Positions 1-8,906 of a stretch of 64,000 nt of DNA are shown in pieces. The notes under the pieces are model-generated. The model saw nothing but the letters and a program-made list of their open reading frames with translations. It searched no databases and was not told where the DNA came from. Source of the DNA: Thalassotalea nanhaiensis (GTDB lineage Bacteria > Pseudomonadota > Gammaproteobacteria > Enterobacterales > Alteromonadaceae); NCBI RefSeq assembly GCF_031583575.1, contig NZ_CP134146.1:4154001-4218000 (forward strand), in the 5' to 3' direction. A program made the position numbers and the translations under genes. Position 1 is the stretch's first letter; each line of letters starts with the position of its first letter.

Positions 1-1013
1 TTTGTGTCTTCATGTGACTCAATACTGACATTACGGCTTGAGCTACTTCGACTACGAGATACTGAGGTTGTTTTAGAGCCACTTGATTTCGATGCCGTTG
101 CACTCTTTTGCATACTATCGCTGACGCTTTGTAACACTGAGACTAGATCTTTGGCTTTAGAATACTTCAAATAATAAACACGGGTATTACCTGATGATTC
201 CAATTCGCTGTCTAACTTTTCAATTAAACGTGCAATACGGTCACGAGCTTGACCTTCACCACTAATAATTACAGAGTTGGTTCTGTCATCGGCAACAATT
301 TTAGGAATTAAAAAAGCTGGAGTGTCAGATTTACCAGATTTTGGTTTATTGATATTTTCAATAATACGTACCATTTCACCTGCTGAAGCATATTTTAACT
401 TCACTATCTGTACGTCTTGGTCGCCGGCTCTGTCAACTCGAGTGATAATGTTTACTAAACGGTTTACTACTGCAGCGGTACCAGTAAGCATGATTACGTT
501 TGATGGTTCATAGTGAACTACGTTACCGCCACCAGCCTGGTCACTTAATTGACGTAGTAATGGTGATAATTCACGAACAGAAACATTCTTTACTTCGACA
601 ACACGGGTAACCATTTCGTCACCAATGCCAGGGTTATTATCTCCAACAACAGGAATAGAAGCACTTTTGGCATCTTTATTTGGAATTACTTTTACGACGT
701 TATTTTCCATTTCAACAACGGCAAAACCATAAACTTCCAGAACGTTTAAGAAAAATTGATAATACTGTTCTTCGGTTAACAGATCATAACTGCGCACGTT
801 AATTTTACCGCGAACTTTTGGATCAACGATGATCGTTTTCTTTAAATTTTTACCAACAATATTGATAAACTCAGTTATTTCAGTGCCTTTAAAGTTTGGT
901 GAATATTGAGCTGCCGACGCCGACGCTATACATAAAGTACAGGCCATAGTTATTGCTGCTAATATATTTGCTGATGCACGTTTAAACTGTTTCGCGCTAA
1001 GGTTCATGCGCAT
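1..1013 (-). CDS. gspD: Type II secretion secretin GspD, N-terminal part (cut by window edge)
   Basis: This is the outer-membrane secretin of the type II secretion system, which forms the channel for folded periplasmic proteins. No stop codon occurs before the left edge, so about 337 N-terminal residues are visible. A signal peptide ending near SASA-AQ is followed by the N0 domain (FKGTEITEFINIVGKNLKK) and by repeated N1/N2-type segments such as VVEVKNVSVRELSPLLRQL and VKLKYASAGEMVRIIENI. A Ser/Lys-rich linker (KSSGSKTTSVSRSSRSSR) is typical of GspD N2-N3 regions. The ATG at 1013 has GGAG six bases upstream; a second ATG lies two codons inside. It starts 12 bases after gspC, so the two are co-transcribed. 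The family assignment is firm; the C-terminal barrel is outside the window. Confidence 0.95.
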   Translation of the reverse strand, partial: MRMNLSAKQFKRASANILAAITMACTLCIASASAAQYSPNFKGTEITEFINIVGKNLKKTIIVDPKVRGKINVRSYDLLTEEQYYQFFLNVLEVYGFAVVEMENNVVKVIPNKDAKSASIPVVGDNNPGIGDEMVTRVVEVKNVSVRELSPLLRQLSDQAGGGNVVHYEPSNVIMLTGTAAVVNRLVNIITRVDRAGDQDVQIVKLKYASAGEMVRIIENINKPKSGKSDTPAFLIPKIVADDRTNSVIISGEGQARDRIARLIEKLDSELESSGNTRVYYLKYSKAKDLVSVLQSVSDSMQKSATASKSSGSKTTSVSRSRSSSSRNVSIESHEDT

Positions 1014-1025
1014 GAAACTCTCCAT

Positions 1026-1982
1026 TTAATTATTTAAGCCTAAAGAAACGTCGTGTAATTCACCGTCTCGTTCTACTAATATGTCTACATGTTCTGCTTT
1101 ACGCAGTTCGATAAGCGCTTTTTGAGCTTCTCGCATGTCGGTTAAGTCTTTACCATTAATTTGTACGGCAATATCTCCCGGTAATAAGCCAACTCCTGCA
1201 AAAAACTCCGGATCTTTACTCGGCATTAATCGATAACCTTTTACTTTGCCGTCTTTTCGGTACGGTGAGACTTTTATGTAATCAGTTAATTTACCAGGGT
1301 TGTCTAAAATATCTGCTCTTGCTTTAGCAACTCGTTCTTTTATGCGGGCACTCTTTTCTGAGTTTGACGCGTTTTTATTCGTTAAACTCGTTTTAGTTTT
1401 AATTTTATTATTTACAAGTTTAGGACCCGTGTCGGTTGCCATAACTTCACGAGCGTTCCCTTTGGTATATTCAAAACCATCAAGCATCAAGGTTTCCATA
1501 CGACCTGATGATTCTATAATAACTCTATCGTTTTGCACCTGTTTCAAAATTGCTCTGGTGCCTTCGATCTTGTCATCAATACCATAGGTTTCTTGTTTGC
1601 CTTTTGACTCAATTATAGCAGCAGCCGTTGTCGGGTCGTCAGAAGCAACTAACCCAGTTAACGTAAGCTTTAAACGAGTTTCTGGTGCTGATTCAATTTT
1701 TTCTATTTTTTTAACTACCGGCTGCTCTTTATTAAATTCACCAAACAAATTTAAACTACGGATGGCTGAAGTATTAACTTGTTTACTCGACGCCGAGGCA
1801 GATGATTTAACCACAGTTGCAGATGACTTGGTTGTTGCTTCTGGATAAAGTACCCAAGTGAAATTAGCACTCCAATAAGCGATATAAATTACAAGTAAAG
1901 ATATTAACGCTTGCGTTAGTCGCTTTTGTGGCACTTGTTGCCATAAAGACTGTAACCGAATTGTAATTTGCGCTAATTCCAT
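1026..1982 (-). CDS. gspC: Type II secretion inner-membrane protein GspC
   Basis: GspC links the inner-membrane platform of the type II secretion system to the GspD secretin. The 318-residue protein has a short cytoplasmic N-terminus and one membrane segment (ALISLLVIYIAYWSANFTWV, about residues 25-45). A periplasmic homology region (LNLFGEF, then LTLTGLVAS) follows, and a C-terminal PDZ-type domain (SPYRKDGKVKGYRLMP, GLLPGDIAVQINGKDLTD). I chose the ATG at 1982, starting MELAQI; a longer reading from a TTG at 2045 adds 21 residues that look non-coding. It is the first gene of the gsp operon and gspD follows after 12 bases. The C-terminal domain is PDZ-like rather than coiled-coil. Confidence 0.95.
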   Translation of the reverse strand: MELAQITIRLQSLWQQVPQKRLTQALISLLVIYIAYWSANFTWVLYPEATTKSSATVVKSSASASSKQVNTSAIRSLNLFGEFNKEQPVVKKIEKIESAPETRLKLTLTGLVASDDPTTAAAIIESKGKQETYGIDDKIEGTRAILKQVQNDRVIIESSGRMETLMLDGFEYTKGNAREVMATDTGPKLVNNKIKTKTSLTNKNASNSEKSARIKERVAKARADILDNPGKLTDYIKVSPYRKDGKVKGYRLMPSKDPEFFAGVGLLPGDIAVQINGKDLTDMREAQKALIELRKAEHVDILVERDGELHDVSLGLNN

Positions 1983-2323
1983 GATGTTTTTTAAATACTT
2001 ATATAAAGGTAAAAATTTTAACTGCTCCTGATAATACGTGAGCAAGAGCGCCGCAACAAGTTAGATTGAGCATTTTTTTTGTCTTATTCCATAGGTTTAC
2101 AGTTGGTTTACATATTTCATGTAATCTATAGTTTACAGACAAGCCCAACCACAACAGATTAACACAATAATTACCAAAGCAACCCTGCATTTACATAAAC
2201 AAATTCAGCAGAGAACTCAGCAGTTTGTTTTTTAACCAACCTTTGGCATAAAATACTGTCTTTAGTGTAGAGAATTATCACTAATTGTGTTAACTTTCGC
2301 GCAAATTTACTGGGGTTTTAAGT
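1983..2323. other. Divergent intergenic region between gspC and hslR
   Basis: These 341 bases separate the leftward gsp operon from rightward hslR and should carry promoters for both. Short open frames across it have no recognisable protein character. I see no convincing -35/-10 pair, heat-shock sigma-32 element or terminator. The stretch just before hslR contains TGGGG upstream of the ATG, which may serve as a ribosome-binding site. Confidence 0.5.
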
Positions 2324-2737
2324 ATGAGTAGGCAGCAAGATAAAAATTTATCAAATACCGAACACTTTCGTCTTGATAAGTGGTTATGGGCTGCTCGTTT
2401 TTATAAAACTCGTGCAATTGCCAAACAAATGATTGATGGCGGCAAAGTGTTTTACAATGGCCAACGCAGTAAATCGAGTAAAAATGTTGTTGTTGGCGAT
2501 AAAATCAGAATTCGTCAGGGTTTTGATGAAAAAGAAGTCACTGTTATCGCTTTAGCAGACCGACGCCGAGATGCAACGTTCGCTCAAACCCTTTATGAAG
2601 AAACAAAACAAAGTATTGAGACCCGTGAAAAAGTCAGTACTGCAAGAAAGCAAGGCATATTATTAAGCCCTGCTAGTGATAGTAAACCAGATAAAAAACA
2701 GCGTCGAAAATTACGTGAATTTAAAGAAAGGATATAA
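2324..2737 (+). CDS. hslR: Heat-shock protein 15 (Hsp15), ribosome-associated S4 RNA-binding protein
   Basis: Hsp15 binds free 50S subunits that carry a stalled nascent chain and helps recycle them. The 137-residue protein starts its S4 RNA-binding domain at about residue 16 (RLDKWLWAARFYKTR) and continues through GGKVFYNGQRSKSSK to about residue 66. The C-terminal third is highly basic (KKQRRKLREFKERI), as is normal for the family. It lies 3 bases upstream of hslO, so the two are translationally close and probably one operon. The hslR-hslO-pckA order matches E. coli. Confidence 0.95.
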   Translation: MSRQQDKNLSNTEHFRLDKWLWAARFYKTRAIAKQMIDGGKVFYNGQRSKSSKNVVVGDKIRIRQGFDEKEVTVIALADRRRDATFAQTLYEETKQSIETREKVSTARKQGILLSPASDSKPDKKQRRKLREFKERI

Positions 2738-2740
2738 TTA

Positions 2741-3598
2741 GTGACCACCAAAACTGATGTATTAAATCGTTATTTGTTTGATAACACCCATGCTCGTGGT
2801 GAGTTAGTACAGCTAGACAATAGTTTTAAAGAGATCATAACCAACCATGACTACCCAGCAGCCGTAACAGAATTGCTTGGACAGTTAATGGCGGCGACTT
2901 GTTTGTTAACGGCAACATTGAAATTTGAAGGTGAAATTTCAGTGCAAATCCAAGGAAATGGCCCTGTTAAATATGCCGTGATCAATGGTGACAATTTGCA
3001 GCAAATGCGTGGCATCGCTAGCATTGAAGGCGAGATAAACGGCTCAAGTTTGCACGAATTAATGGGCAAAGCCAATATGGTCATTACCATTATCCCTAAG
3101 CAAGGTGAACGATATCAAGGTGTGGTTGCGCTTGAAGGTGAAACTTTAGCACAGTGCTTAGAACATTACTTTGCCACATCAGAGCAGCTTGCTACTAAAA
3201 TTTGGCTATTTGCAGATGCCGATAAAATTCAAGCCGCGGGTTGTTTACTGCAAGTCGTTCCTGATTCAGACGATAAACAACAACAAATGAGTGATTTTGA
3301 ACATATAAGTCAGCTTACGGCGACGATTAAGGCCGAAGAATTATTTACTTTAGAGGCAAATGAAGTACTTTATCGCTTGTATAACCAAGAGCAAGTAAGA
3401 CTTTTTGATCCACAAGTGGTAAGTTTCGTGTGTGGTTGCTCTGAAGATAAATGTTTAGCTGCTATTGCCAATATGGGTAAAGATGCAATTATTGATCATT
3501 TGAATGAACACAAACAGTTCAACATTACTTGTGATTTTTGCAAAACTAACTATCAATTTGACCAAGCAAAATTAAACCCGTTACTTAACCCTAATTAA
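2741..3598 (+). CDS. hslO: Redox-regulated holdase chaperone Hsp33
   Basis: Hsp33 is a cytoplasmic chaperone switched on by oxidation of a C-terminal zinc centre. The 285-residue protein has the N-terminal substrate-binding core (MAATCLLTATLKFEGEISVQ). The redox switch is intact: C231-G-C233 followed after 30 residues by C264-D-F-C267, i.e. CXC-X30-CXXC. The start is a GTG at 2741, four bases after the hslR stop. A terminator-like hairpin follows the stop codon. Confidence 0.96.
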   Translation: MTTKTDVLNRYLFDNTHARGELVQLDNSFKEIITNHDYPAAVTELLGQLMAATCLLTATLKFEGEISVQIQGNGPVKYAVINGDNLQQMRGIASIEGEINGSSLHELMGKANMVITIIPKQGERYQGVVALEGETLAQCLEHYFATSEQLATKIWLFADADKIQAAGCLLQVVPDSDDKQQQMSDFEHISQLTATIKAEELFTLEANEVLYRLYNQEQVRLFDPQVVSFVCGCSEDKCLAAIANMGKDAIIDHLNEHKQFNITCDFCKTNYQFDQAKLNPLLNPN

Positions 3599-3616
3599 CG
3601 AGTATTTTAATTTAAT

Positions 3617-3674
3617 AAAAGGCGTTATCAATTCAGCTAACACTCCCATTTTAGCTATTGCTAACGCCTTTTTT
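3617..3674 (+). terminator. Rho-independent terminator after hslO
   Basis: The outer stem AAAGGCGTTA pairs with TAACGCCTTT, and a second inner stem AGCTAA (3635-3640) pairs with TTAGCT (3651-3656). A T run follows at 3669-3674. The two-part stem compensates for the unusually long 34-base interior. Its position directly after hslO-hslR fits an operon end. Confidence 0.8.
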
Positions 3675-3803
3675 GTAATCCCTCCAAAAAACTTTCAACA
3701 ATCACTACATTTACCTTTTAATCTCTTTACAATTTCGTTACTATTCGGTTTATACAAATGTTTTTTAGACCTTTTACTCTAACGCGGCCAGGAGCTTGTC
3801 AAA

Positions 3804-5411
3804 ATGACTACTGCGAAGACCATCGATTTATCGCAATACGGTATCACCCAAACAGCTGAGATTGTTTACAATCCTTCTTACGAATTGTTATTCGAAGAAG
3901 AGACTAAAGATAGCCTTGAAGGCTATGAAAAAGGAACCGTCACTAAATCAGGTGCTGTTGCTGTAGATACTGGTATTTTTACAGGGCGCTCTCCTAAAGA
4001 TAAATACATTGTTCGTGATGACGTGAGTCGTGACACTGTATGGTGGTCTGATCAAGGTAAGAATGATAACAAACCAATGACACCTGAAACATGGTCACAC
4101 ATTAAAGGTTTAGTTACTGAGCAACTTTCAGGTAAACGCTTATTTGTAGTTGATACATTCTGTGGTGCTAACGATGATACTCGTCTAAAAGTTCGTTTTA
4201 TTACTGAAGTTGCGTGGCAAGCGCATTTCGTAAAAAATATGTTTATTCGTCCAACCGATGCAGAGCTTGAGAACTACGAGCCTGATTTCATCGTGATGAA
4301 CGGTGCTAAAACCAATAACCAAAACTGGCAAGAACACGGTCTAAATTCTGAGAACTTTGTTGCTTTTAACTTAACTGAAAAAATGCAATTAATTGGTGGT
4401 ACTTGGTACGGCGGTGAAATGAAAAAAGGTATGTTCTCTATGATGAACTACCTATTGCCTCTTAAAGGCATTGCTTCAATGCATTGTAGTGCCAACGTTG
4501 GCAAAGATGGCGACACTGCTATTTTCTTCGGTTTATCTGGTACTGGTAAAACAACATTATCAACAGATCCTAAGCGTCAGCTAATTGGCGATGACGAACA
4601 TGGTTGGGATGACAACGGCGTATTTAACTTTGAAGGTGGTTGTTACGCTAAAACCATCAACCTAAGCGCCGAAAACGAACCAGATATCTTTAATGCTATC
4701 CGCCGTGATGCATTATTAGAAAACGTGGTAGTAAATGCTGATGGTGAAATAGATTACGACAATGGCTCTAAAACAGAGAACACTCGTGTTTCTTACCCAA
4801 TTCACCACATTGAAAATATTGTTAAACCAGTTTCCAAAGCTGGTCATGCTAAAAAAGTTATTTTCTTAACCGCTGATGCGTTTGGTGTATTGCCACCTGT
4901 TGCAAAATTAACGCCTGCACAAACTGAATATTACTTCTTGTCAGGTTTTACCGCTAAATTAGCAGGTACTGAACGCGGTATTACAGAGCCAACACCAACT
5001 TTCTCAAGTTGTTTTGGCGCGGCATTTTTAAGCCTGCACCCAACTCAATATGCTGAAGTATTGGTTAAACGCATGCAAGCCGCAGGTGCTGAAGCTTACT
5101 TGGTAAATACAGGTTGGAATGGCACTGGCAAGCGTATTTCTATTAAAGATACTCGCGCAATAATTGACGCCATTTTAGATGGTTCAATTGATAATGCTGA
5201 AGTTCATACATTACCAATGTTTAATCTAACGGTACCAACAGCACTACAAGGCGTAGATAGCAACATCCTTGATCCACGTGATACTTACGGCGATGCAAGT
5301 GAATGGAATACCAAAGCAGAAGACTTAGCAAAACGCTTTGTGAACAACTTTGATAAATTTACTGACAATGATCACGGTGCCGGTTTAGTTGCAGCGGGTC
5401 CGCAATTATAA
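3804..5411 (+). CDS. pckA: Phosphoenolpyruvate carboxykinase (ATP)
   Basis: This enzyme converts oxaloacetate and ATP to phosphoenolpyruvate, CO2 and ADP, the first committed step of gluconeogenesis. At 535 residues it has normal length. The kinase-1a P-loop [11 protein letters not shown] begins at residue 243, and the ATP-type signatures [14 protein letters not shown] (N-terminal) and [10 protein letters not shown] are present. AGGAG lies upstream of the ATG. It is monocistronic, bounded by the hslO terminator and its own hairpin at 5439. The hslO-pckA-envZ/ompR neighbourhood is conserved with enterobacteria. Confidence 0.97.
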   Translation: MTTAKTIDLSQYGITQTAEIVYNPSYELLFEEETKDSLEGYEKGTVTKSGAVAVDTGIFTGRSPKDKYIVRDDVSRDTVWWSDQGKNDNKPMTPETWSHIKGLVTEQLSGKRLFVVDTFCGANDDTRLKVRFITEVAWQAHFVKNMFIRPTDAELENYEPDFIVMNGAKTNNQNWQEHGLNSENFVAFNLTEKMQLIGGTWYGGEMKKGMFSMMNYLLPLKGIASMHCSANVGKDGDTAIFFGLSGTGKTTLSTDPKRQLIGDDEHGWDDNGVFNFEGGCYAKTINLSAENEPDIFNAIRRDALLENVVVNADGEIDYDNGSKTENTRVSYPIHHIENIVKPVSKAGHAKKVIFLTADAFGVLPPVAKLTPAQTEYYFLSGFTAKLAGTERGITEPTPTFSSCFGAAFLSLHPTQYAEVLVKRMQAAGAEAYLVNTGWNGTGKRISIKDTRAIIDAILDGSIDNAEVHTLPMFNLTVPTALQGVDSNILDPRDTYGDASEWNTKAEDLAKRFVNNFDKFTDNDHGAGLVAAGPQL

Positions 5412-5438
5412 AACTTTAACCTTAAAGTTTATTGATTA

Positions 5439-5466
5439 ACAAAACCTGCTTATGCAGGTTTTGTTG
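5439..5466 (+). terminator. Rho-independent terminator after pckA
   Basis: A perfect 11-base stem, ACAAAACCTGC with GCAGGTTTTGT, closes a TTAT loop 28 bases after the pckA stop. The 3' arm supplies a T-rich run (TTTTGTTGTTT). Confidence 0.85.
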
Positions 5467-5612
5467 TTTCTGGAAACAACAAATGATCGAAATTGATTTA
5501 AACATGGAAAAATTAACAAATCCGTCTAGACTTTCAGATCTATTCTCTTAACTTTGGAGTGAGTGCGCCCCCGTACGGAAAGCTTTAAAACGGATTTTGA
5601 TTTGCCCCTCAT

Positions 5613-5960
5613 ATGATTATGACCATATTAGACAGACAGGTATCATTACAACAAAACCTATATTTTGCGTTACAGCGATATCGAATTTTTTGGTTTATTT
5701 TACTGTTAACCGCTACATTAGATTACGTAACCACCCTGCAGTTTATGCTCAATGACAGTATTGCTTTGGAAGCTAATTTAGTAATTCGCTATTTAGCTTA
5801 CGAATTTGGAATATTTTCAGGAGTAATGATAGGAAAATCGTTGCAAGTTGTCTCTGCAATGGCGTTTTGTGCATTATCAAGAGAGCTATCAAGAGCGGTA
5901 TTGCTGTTAATTATATTATTGAATTGTCTGGCTATCTTTATAAATACCGCGTTTAGTTAA
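5613..5960 (+). CDS. Small four-helix membrane protein of unknown function (DUF5658-like)
   Basis: This 115-residue protein is predicted to be mostly membrane-embedded, with hydrophobic stretches IFWFILLLTATLDYVTTLQFML, LAYEFGIFSGVMIGK and AVLLLIILLNCLAIFI. The phrase LDYVTTLQF followed by EANLVIRYL resembles the DUF5658 group, from memory and not verified. The start is the ATG at 5613; an in-frame ATG two codons later is equally possible. It sits alone between pckA and the convergent envZ, separated from pckA by a terminator, so it probably has its own promoter. No function can be assigned. Confidence 0.65.
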   Translation: MIMTILDRQVSLQQNLYFALQRYRIFWFILLLTATLDYVTTLQFMLNDSIALEANLVIRYLAYEFGIFSGVMIGKSLQVVSAMAFCALSRELSRAVLLLIILLNCLAIFINTAFS

Positions 5961-5982
5961 TCACTTTTAAAAGTTTCGACCG

Positions 5983-7275
5983 TTAATTTAATGGCAACTC
6001 AACAGTTGCCACTAAACCGCCAGTGCTGCGATTTTTTAATGACACTTTACCGCCATGGCCATCAACTATTCGCTTTATAATCGCCAAACCTAAGCCACTT
6101 CCATCAGTCCCTCTTGCTGTATCGCCTTGGGTGAAAGGTTGGAATAAGCGTTCTATTTCACTATCGCTAATGCCAGGGCCATTATCGGCAACATTAAAGT
6201 AAGCTCTATTGGTTTCTTTATTAATGCCACTGCTAATTTCAATATCATTGCTTGAATATTTAAAGGCATTTTGAATTAAGTTTGCTAATACTCGTTTCAT
6301 TGCAGCATATACCATCGGGATCTCAGCACTTTGGCCAAGCTGTAAGTGAATATTTTTACCTTCAACGCCTTCGAGTTCAACAACATCTTTTATCATTTTA
6401 TTGAAATCAATCGGTTGTGTTTTATCCATCATGTCATGACGAATATAATCAATAAATTGATCAATGATAGCATTCATGTCATCAATATCTTTTTCGATAC
6501 CATCTTTTAGATAATCTTCATCTTCACTCATCATTTCGCTGGCAAGACGAATGCGAGTTAATGGGGTACGCAAGTCGTGAGATATACCCGCCATTAATAA
6601 GCTGCGATCAGCCTCTAATTGTTTGATACCTTTTGACATATGGTTGAAAGCCCGGGTTACAGCGGTTACTTCTGTTGACCCTTGCTCTTTTAATGGGTCT
6701 GGGATTTGACCTTTACCCACGTCAATAGCGGCTTTTTGTAACGCCTTTAATGGACGGTTTAATTGTCTAATGAACAACCAACCACCAGCAACACTCAAAA
6801 CACCAATTAACACTAAATAGAAAATCAAAGGGTAAAAGCTGGCTTCATCTAAGCCGTGTAAAGGAATTTTGACCCATAATCTTGGCGCTTGCGGCGGCCT
6901 GATCCAAAACAAGTATTCATCACCTTGTGAAATCCTAACTTCAGCTTCACCTTCAAGTAACTCACTCATTTGCATAGACAAGTACGGGTAATACGACGCG
7001 TCAGCCAAACCCAACATTAATGCATCTTGTTCACGGTAAACACCAATGCCTGTTTCTTTATGAAACGCTTCCGCCAATTTAGGATTGAATTTTGAATTAC
7101 CACCATCAATAAATACAACTTTTACTTGCTTGGCAAGTAGCTGATTTATTTGTTCAAGGTTTGGTTTAATAACGTAAATTGCCACCGAAAGGTATGACAC
7201 TACTTGGTTAATTAATAATAAAAAACCAATTAATAATACGGTTTGGCCAAAGGCACTACGTGGTAATATTTTCAT
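5983..7275 (-). CDS. envZ: Osmosensor histidine kinase EnvZ
   Basis: EnvZ is an inner-membrane sensor kinase that phosphorylates and dephosphorylates OmpR. The 430-residue protein has an N-terminal membrane segment ([18 protein letters not shown]), a periplasmic domain, a second membrane segment ([17 protein letters not shown]) and a HAMP linker with the phosphoacceptor H233 in [11 protein letters not shown]. The HATPase domain has an N-box ([10 protein letters not shown]), DNGPGIS and the GSGLGLAI G2 box. It is encoded 15 bases downstream of ompR and is co-transcribed with it. A convergent 22-base gap separates it from the small membrane protein gene. Confidence 0.95.
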   Translation of the reverse strand: MKILPRSAFGQTVLLIGFLLLINQVVSYLSVAIYVIKPNLEQINQLLAKQVKVVFIDGGNSKFNPKLAEAFHKETGIGVYREQDALMLGLADASYYPYLSMQMSELLEGEAEVRISQGDEYLFWIRPPQAPRLWVKIPLHGLDEASFYPLIFYLVLIGVLSVAGGWLFIRQLNRPLKALQKAAIDVGKGQIPDPLKEQGSTEVTAVTRAFNHMSKGIKQLEADRSLLMAGISHDLRTPLTRIRLASEMMSEDEDYLKDGIEKDIDDMNAIIDQFIDYIRHDMMDKTQPIDFNKMIKDVVELEGVEGKNIHLQLGQSAEIPMVYAAMKRVLANLIQNAFKYSSNDIEISSGINKETNRAYFNVADNGPGISDSEIERLFQPFTQGDTARGTDGSGLGLAIIKRIVDGHGGKVSLKNRSTGGLVATVELPLN

Positions 7276-7290
7276 CTGAAATTAGATAGA

Positions 7291-8016
7291 CTAGTTTACT
7301 ACACTGCCGTCAGGTACAAACACATAGCCAAGTCCCCACACGGTTTGAATATAACGTGGATTAGCGGGATCTTGTTCAAGCATTCTGCGTAAACGAGATA
7401 CTTGCACATCAATACTGCGCTCTAAAGCCGAATAATCTCTACCACGCGCTAAATTCATCAACTTATCACGAGATAATGGCTCTCTAGGGTGAGTAATCAA
7501 GGCTTTTAATACTGCAAATTCACCACTCGTTAGTGGCATAGACAAGTCACCCTTAGACATTTCTCTAGTTGCTAAGTTTAAGGCAAACTCGCCAAACTCA
7601 ATAACCTCTTCTTCCAGTGACGGGGCGCCTGGCGCTTCTTGAGTTTTTCGTCGTAATACTGCTTTTACTCGCGCAAGCAATTCTCTAGGATTAAAAGGTT
7701 TCGGCATATAATCATCCGCACCAAGTTCTAGGCCGATAATACGATCGACTTCATCACCCTTGGCGGTCAACATGATAATTGGAATTTGATTTTCTTCTTG
7801 GCGTAATCGACGACAAATAGACAAGCCATCTTCACCGGGTAACATTAAATCAAGTACAAGCAGATGAAAATTTTCACGTTCTAACAATCTATCCATTTGT
7901 TCAGAATTGGCAGCACTTCTTACCACGAAGCCTTGCTCAACTAAATAGCGTTCTAACAATGCGCGTAACCGCATATCATCATCTACTACTAATATTTTTG
8001 GGGTTTCCTGTCCCAT
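7291..8016 (-). CDS. ompR: Response regulator OmpR
   Basis: This OmpR/PhoB-type regulator is the partner of EnvZ. The receiver domain has the acidic pocket VVDDD (residues 10-14), the phosphoacceptor D56 in LVLDLMLPGEDG, and the conserved Lys in DDYMPKPF. The C-terminal winged-helix DNA-binding domain ends with the characteristic IQTVWGLGYVFVPDG. At 241 residues it is essentially E. coli length. It is the first gene of the ompR-envZ operon, and its promoter should lie in the 187 bases between it and greB. Confidence 0.96.
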   Translation of the reverse strand: MGQETPKILVVDDDMRLRALLERYLVEQGFVVRSAANSEQMDRLLERENFHLLVLDLMLPGEDGLSICRRLRQEENQIPIIMLTAKGDEVDRIIGLELGADDYMPKPFNPRELLARVKAVLRRKTQEAPGAPSLEEEVIEFGEFALNLATREMSKGDLSMPLTSGEFAVLKALITHPREPLSRDKLMNLARGRDYSALERSIDVQVSRLRRMLEQDPANPRYIQTVWGLGYVFVPDGSVVN

Positions 8017-8203
8017 ATGAGCCTCTATCTTTAATGTTATCTTATTAATATAGTATCGACTATAAGCTAATTTTGTTATTTTTCAAAAGCTAATAATACT
8101 TTTCGACAAGCTAGTTTGTTACAAGTTATGAATGAAATTAATGATATTTCCAGTACTGGAGCCCAGTTGCAGTAAATTTTACATCATCGGTTTTGTTTTA
8201 CTC

Positions 8204-8680
8204 TTAACGTTGATATTCAATTTTATTGATAAACCAGACCATTGGGCCTTCCGGTGTCATCACTTCAACTTCATCGTCTACTTCTTTTTTTAATAATGCC
8301 CGCGCCATCGGCGAGTCGATAGAAATATAGTCTTTAGCGTCACCGTATATTTCTTCCGGACCTACAATGCGAAATGATTTAGTATCACCTTGCTCATTTT
8401 CTATTTCGACCCGAGCACCGAAAAATACTTTGCCGTCTTGTTGTGGCGAATAATCAACAATTTTTAAATCTGGCAGCAATTTTCGTAAAAAGCGTACGCG
8501 GCTGTCTATTTGTCGCAGCACACGTTTATTAAAATGATAATCGGCGTTTTCCGAACGGTCACCAAGACTTGCCGCCCAAGACACGATTTTAGTAATTTCA
8601 GGTCTCTTTACTCGCCACAGGTAATCTTCTTCTTTTTGCAGCTTTTGATAGCCTTCACGAGTTATTAATTTGGTTTTCAC
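8204..8680 (-). CDS. greB: Transcript cleavage factor GreB
   Basis: GreB enters the secondary channel of RNA polymerase and stimulates cleavage of backtracked RNA. The 158-residue protein has the N-terminal coiled coil with the Gre signature (KTKLITREGYQKLQKEEDYL and AASLGDRSENADYH) and a C-terminal FKBP-like domain (VGPEEIYGDAKDYISIDSPM). The WRVKRPEITK segment and overall length favour GreB over GreA. The ompR-greB-tex order matches E. coli, with tex divergent here. Confidence 0.95.
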   Translation of the reverse strand: MKTKLITREGYQKLQKEEDYLWRVKRPEITKIVSWAASLGDRSENADYHFNKRVLRQIDSRVRFLRKLLPDLKIVDYSPQQDGKVFFGARVEIENEQGDTKSFRIVGPEEIYGDAKDYISIDSPMARALLKKEVDDEVEVMTPEGPMVWFINKIEYQR

Positions 8681-8720
8681 AAGTTAAACTTCTTAAATTT
8701 GTTCTGTTCATTAACTAACA

Positions 8721-8756
8721 ATTTGACAATATACTGGCAAATTGACAGTGTTCTAT
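8721..8756 (+). repeat. Copy 1 of a short dispersed direct repeat
   Basis: The 21 bases from 8721 match 12381-12401 with only two differences, sharing AATATACTGGCAAA. Both copies are followed by an identical ten-base AGTGTTCTAT, after 5 bases here and 9 bases at the other site. This copy lies 41 bases upstream of greB and directly before the palindromic repeat at 8786. Function is unknown. Confidence 0.5.
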
Positions 8757-8785
8757 GGGTATTTTTACTTGGTGCCGTGCATAGT

Positions 8786-8872
8786 CCTGCACTTTGAATG
8801 GCAACGGGTATACAATGCAGATATAATTTTATTTAGATAACAGTATATACCCATGCGATTTCAAAAAGCAGG
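8786..8872. repeat. Imperfect palindromic intergenic repeat upstream of tex
   Basis: The left arm 8786-8813 and right arm 8843-8872 are imperfect reverse complements that share CCTGC, TTTGAA and GGGTATAC blocks, enclosing a 29-base AT-rich loop. A third half-unit occurs at 21368-21393. A TATAAT at 8822-8827 lies in the loop, so the tex promoter may be embedded in the element. The structure resembles REP/BIME-like or small non-autonomous palindromic elements; the identification as a family is inference. Confidence 0.6.
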
Positions 8873-8906
8873 CTCGCGTGGGATTTAAAATCAGGATTAT
8901 TGATTA

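Noticed and set aside
1999-2190. A 63-codon minus-strand open frame upstream of gspC
   Set aside because: It overlaps the true gspC start region, has no recognisable signal or motif, and lacks a good ribosome-binding site.
3726-3756. TTTACA/TATACA as the pckA promoter
   Set aside because: The hexamers are acceptable but the spacer is 19 bases, too long for confidence.
5963-5974. Twelve-base palindrome ACTTTTAAAAGT after the small membrane protein gene
   Set aside because: It has no loop and low stability, and such AT palindromes occur by chance in AT-rich DNA.
8733-8748. LexA-like box (CTGG...ACAG)
   Set aside because: The first half is CTGG rather than CTGT and the spacing is seven, not eight bases. 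The other copy of the repeat at 12391 does not preserve it.
8742-8770. TTGACA at 8742 as the -35 of tex
   Set aside because: The hexamer is perfect but the bases 17 positions downstream (TTACTT) do not resemble a -10 element.
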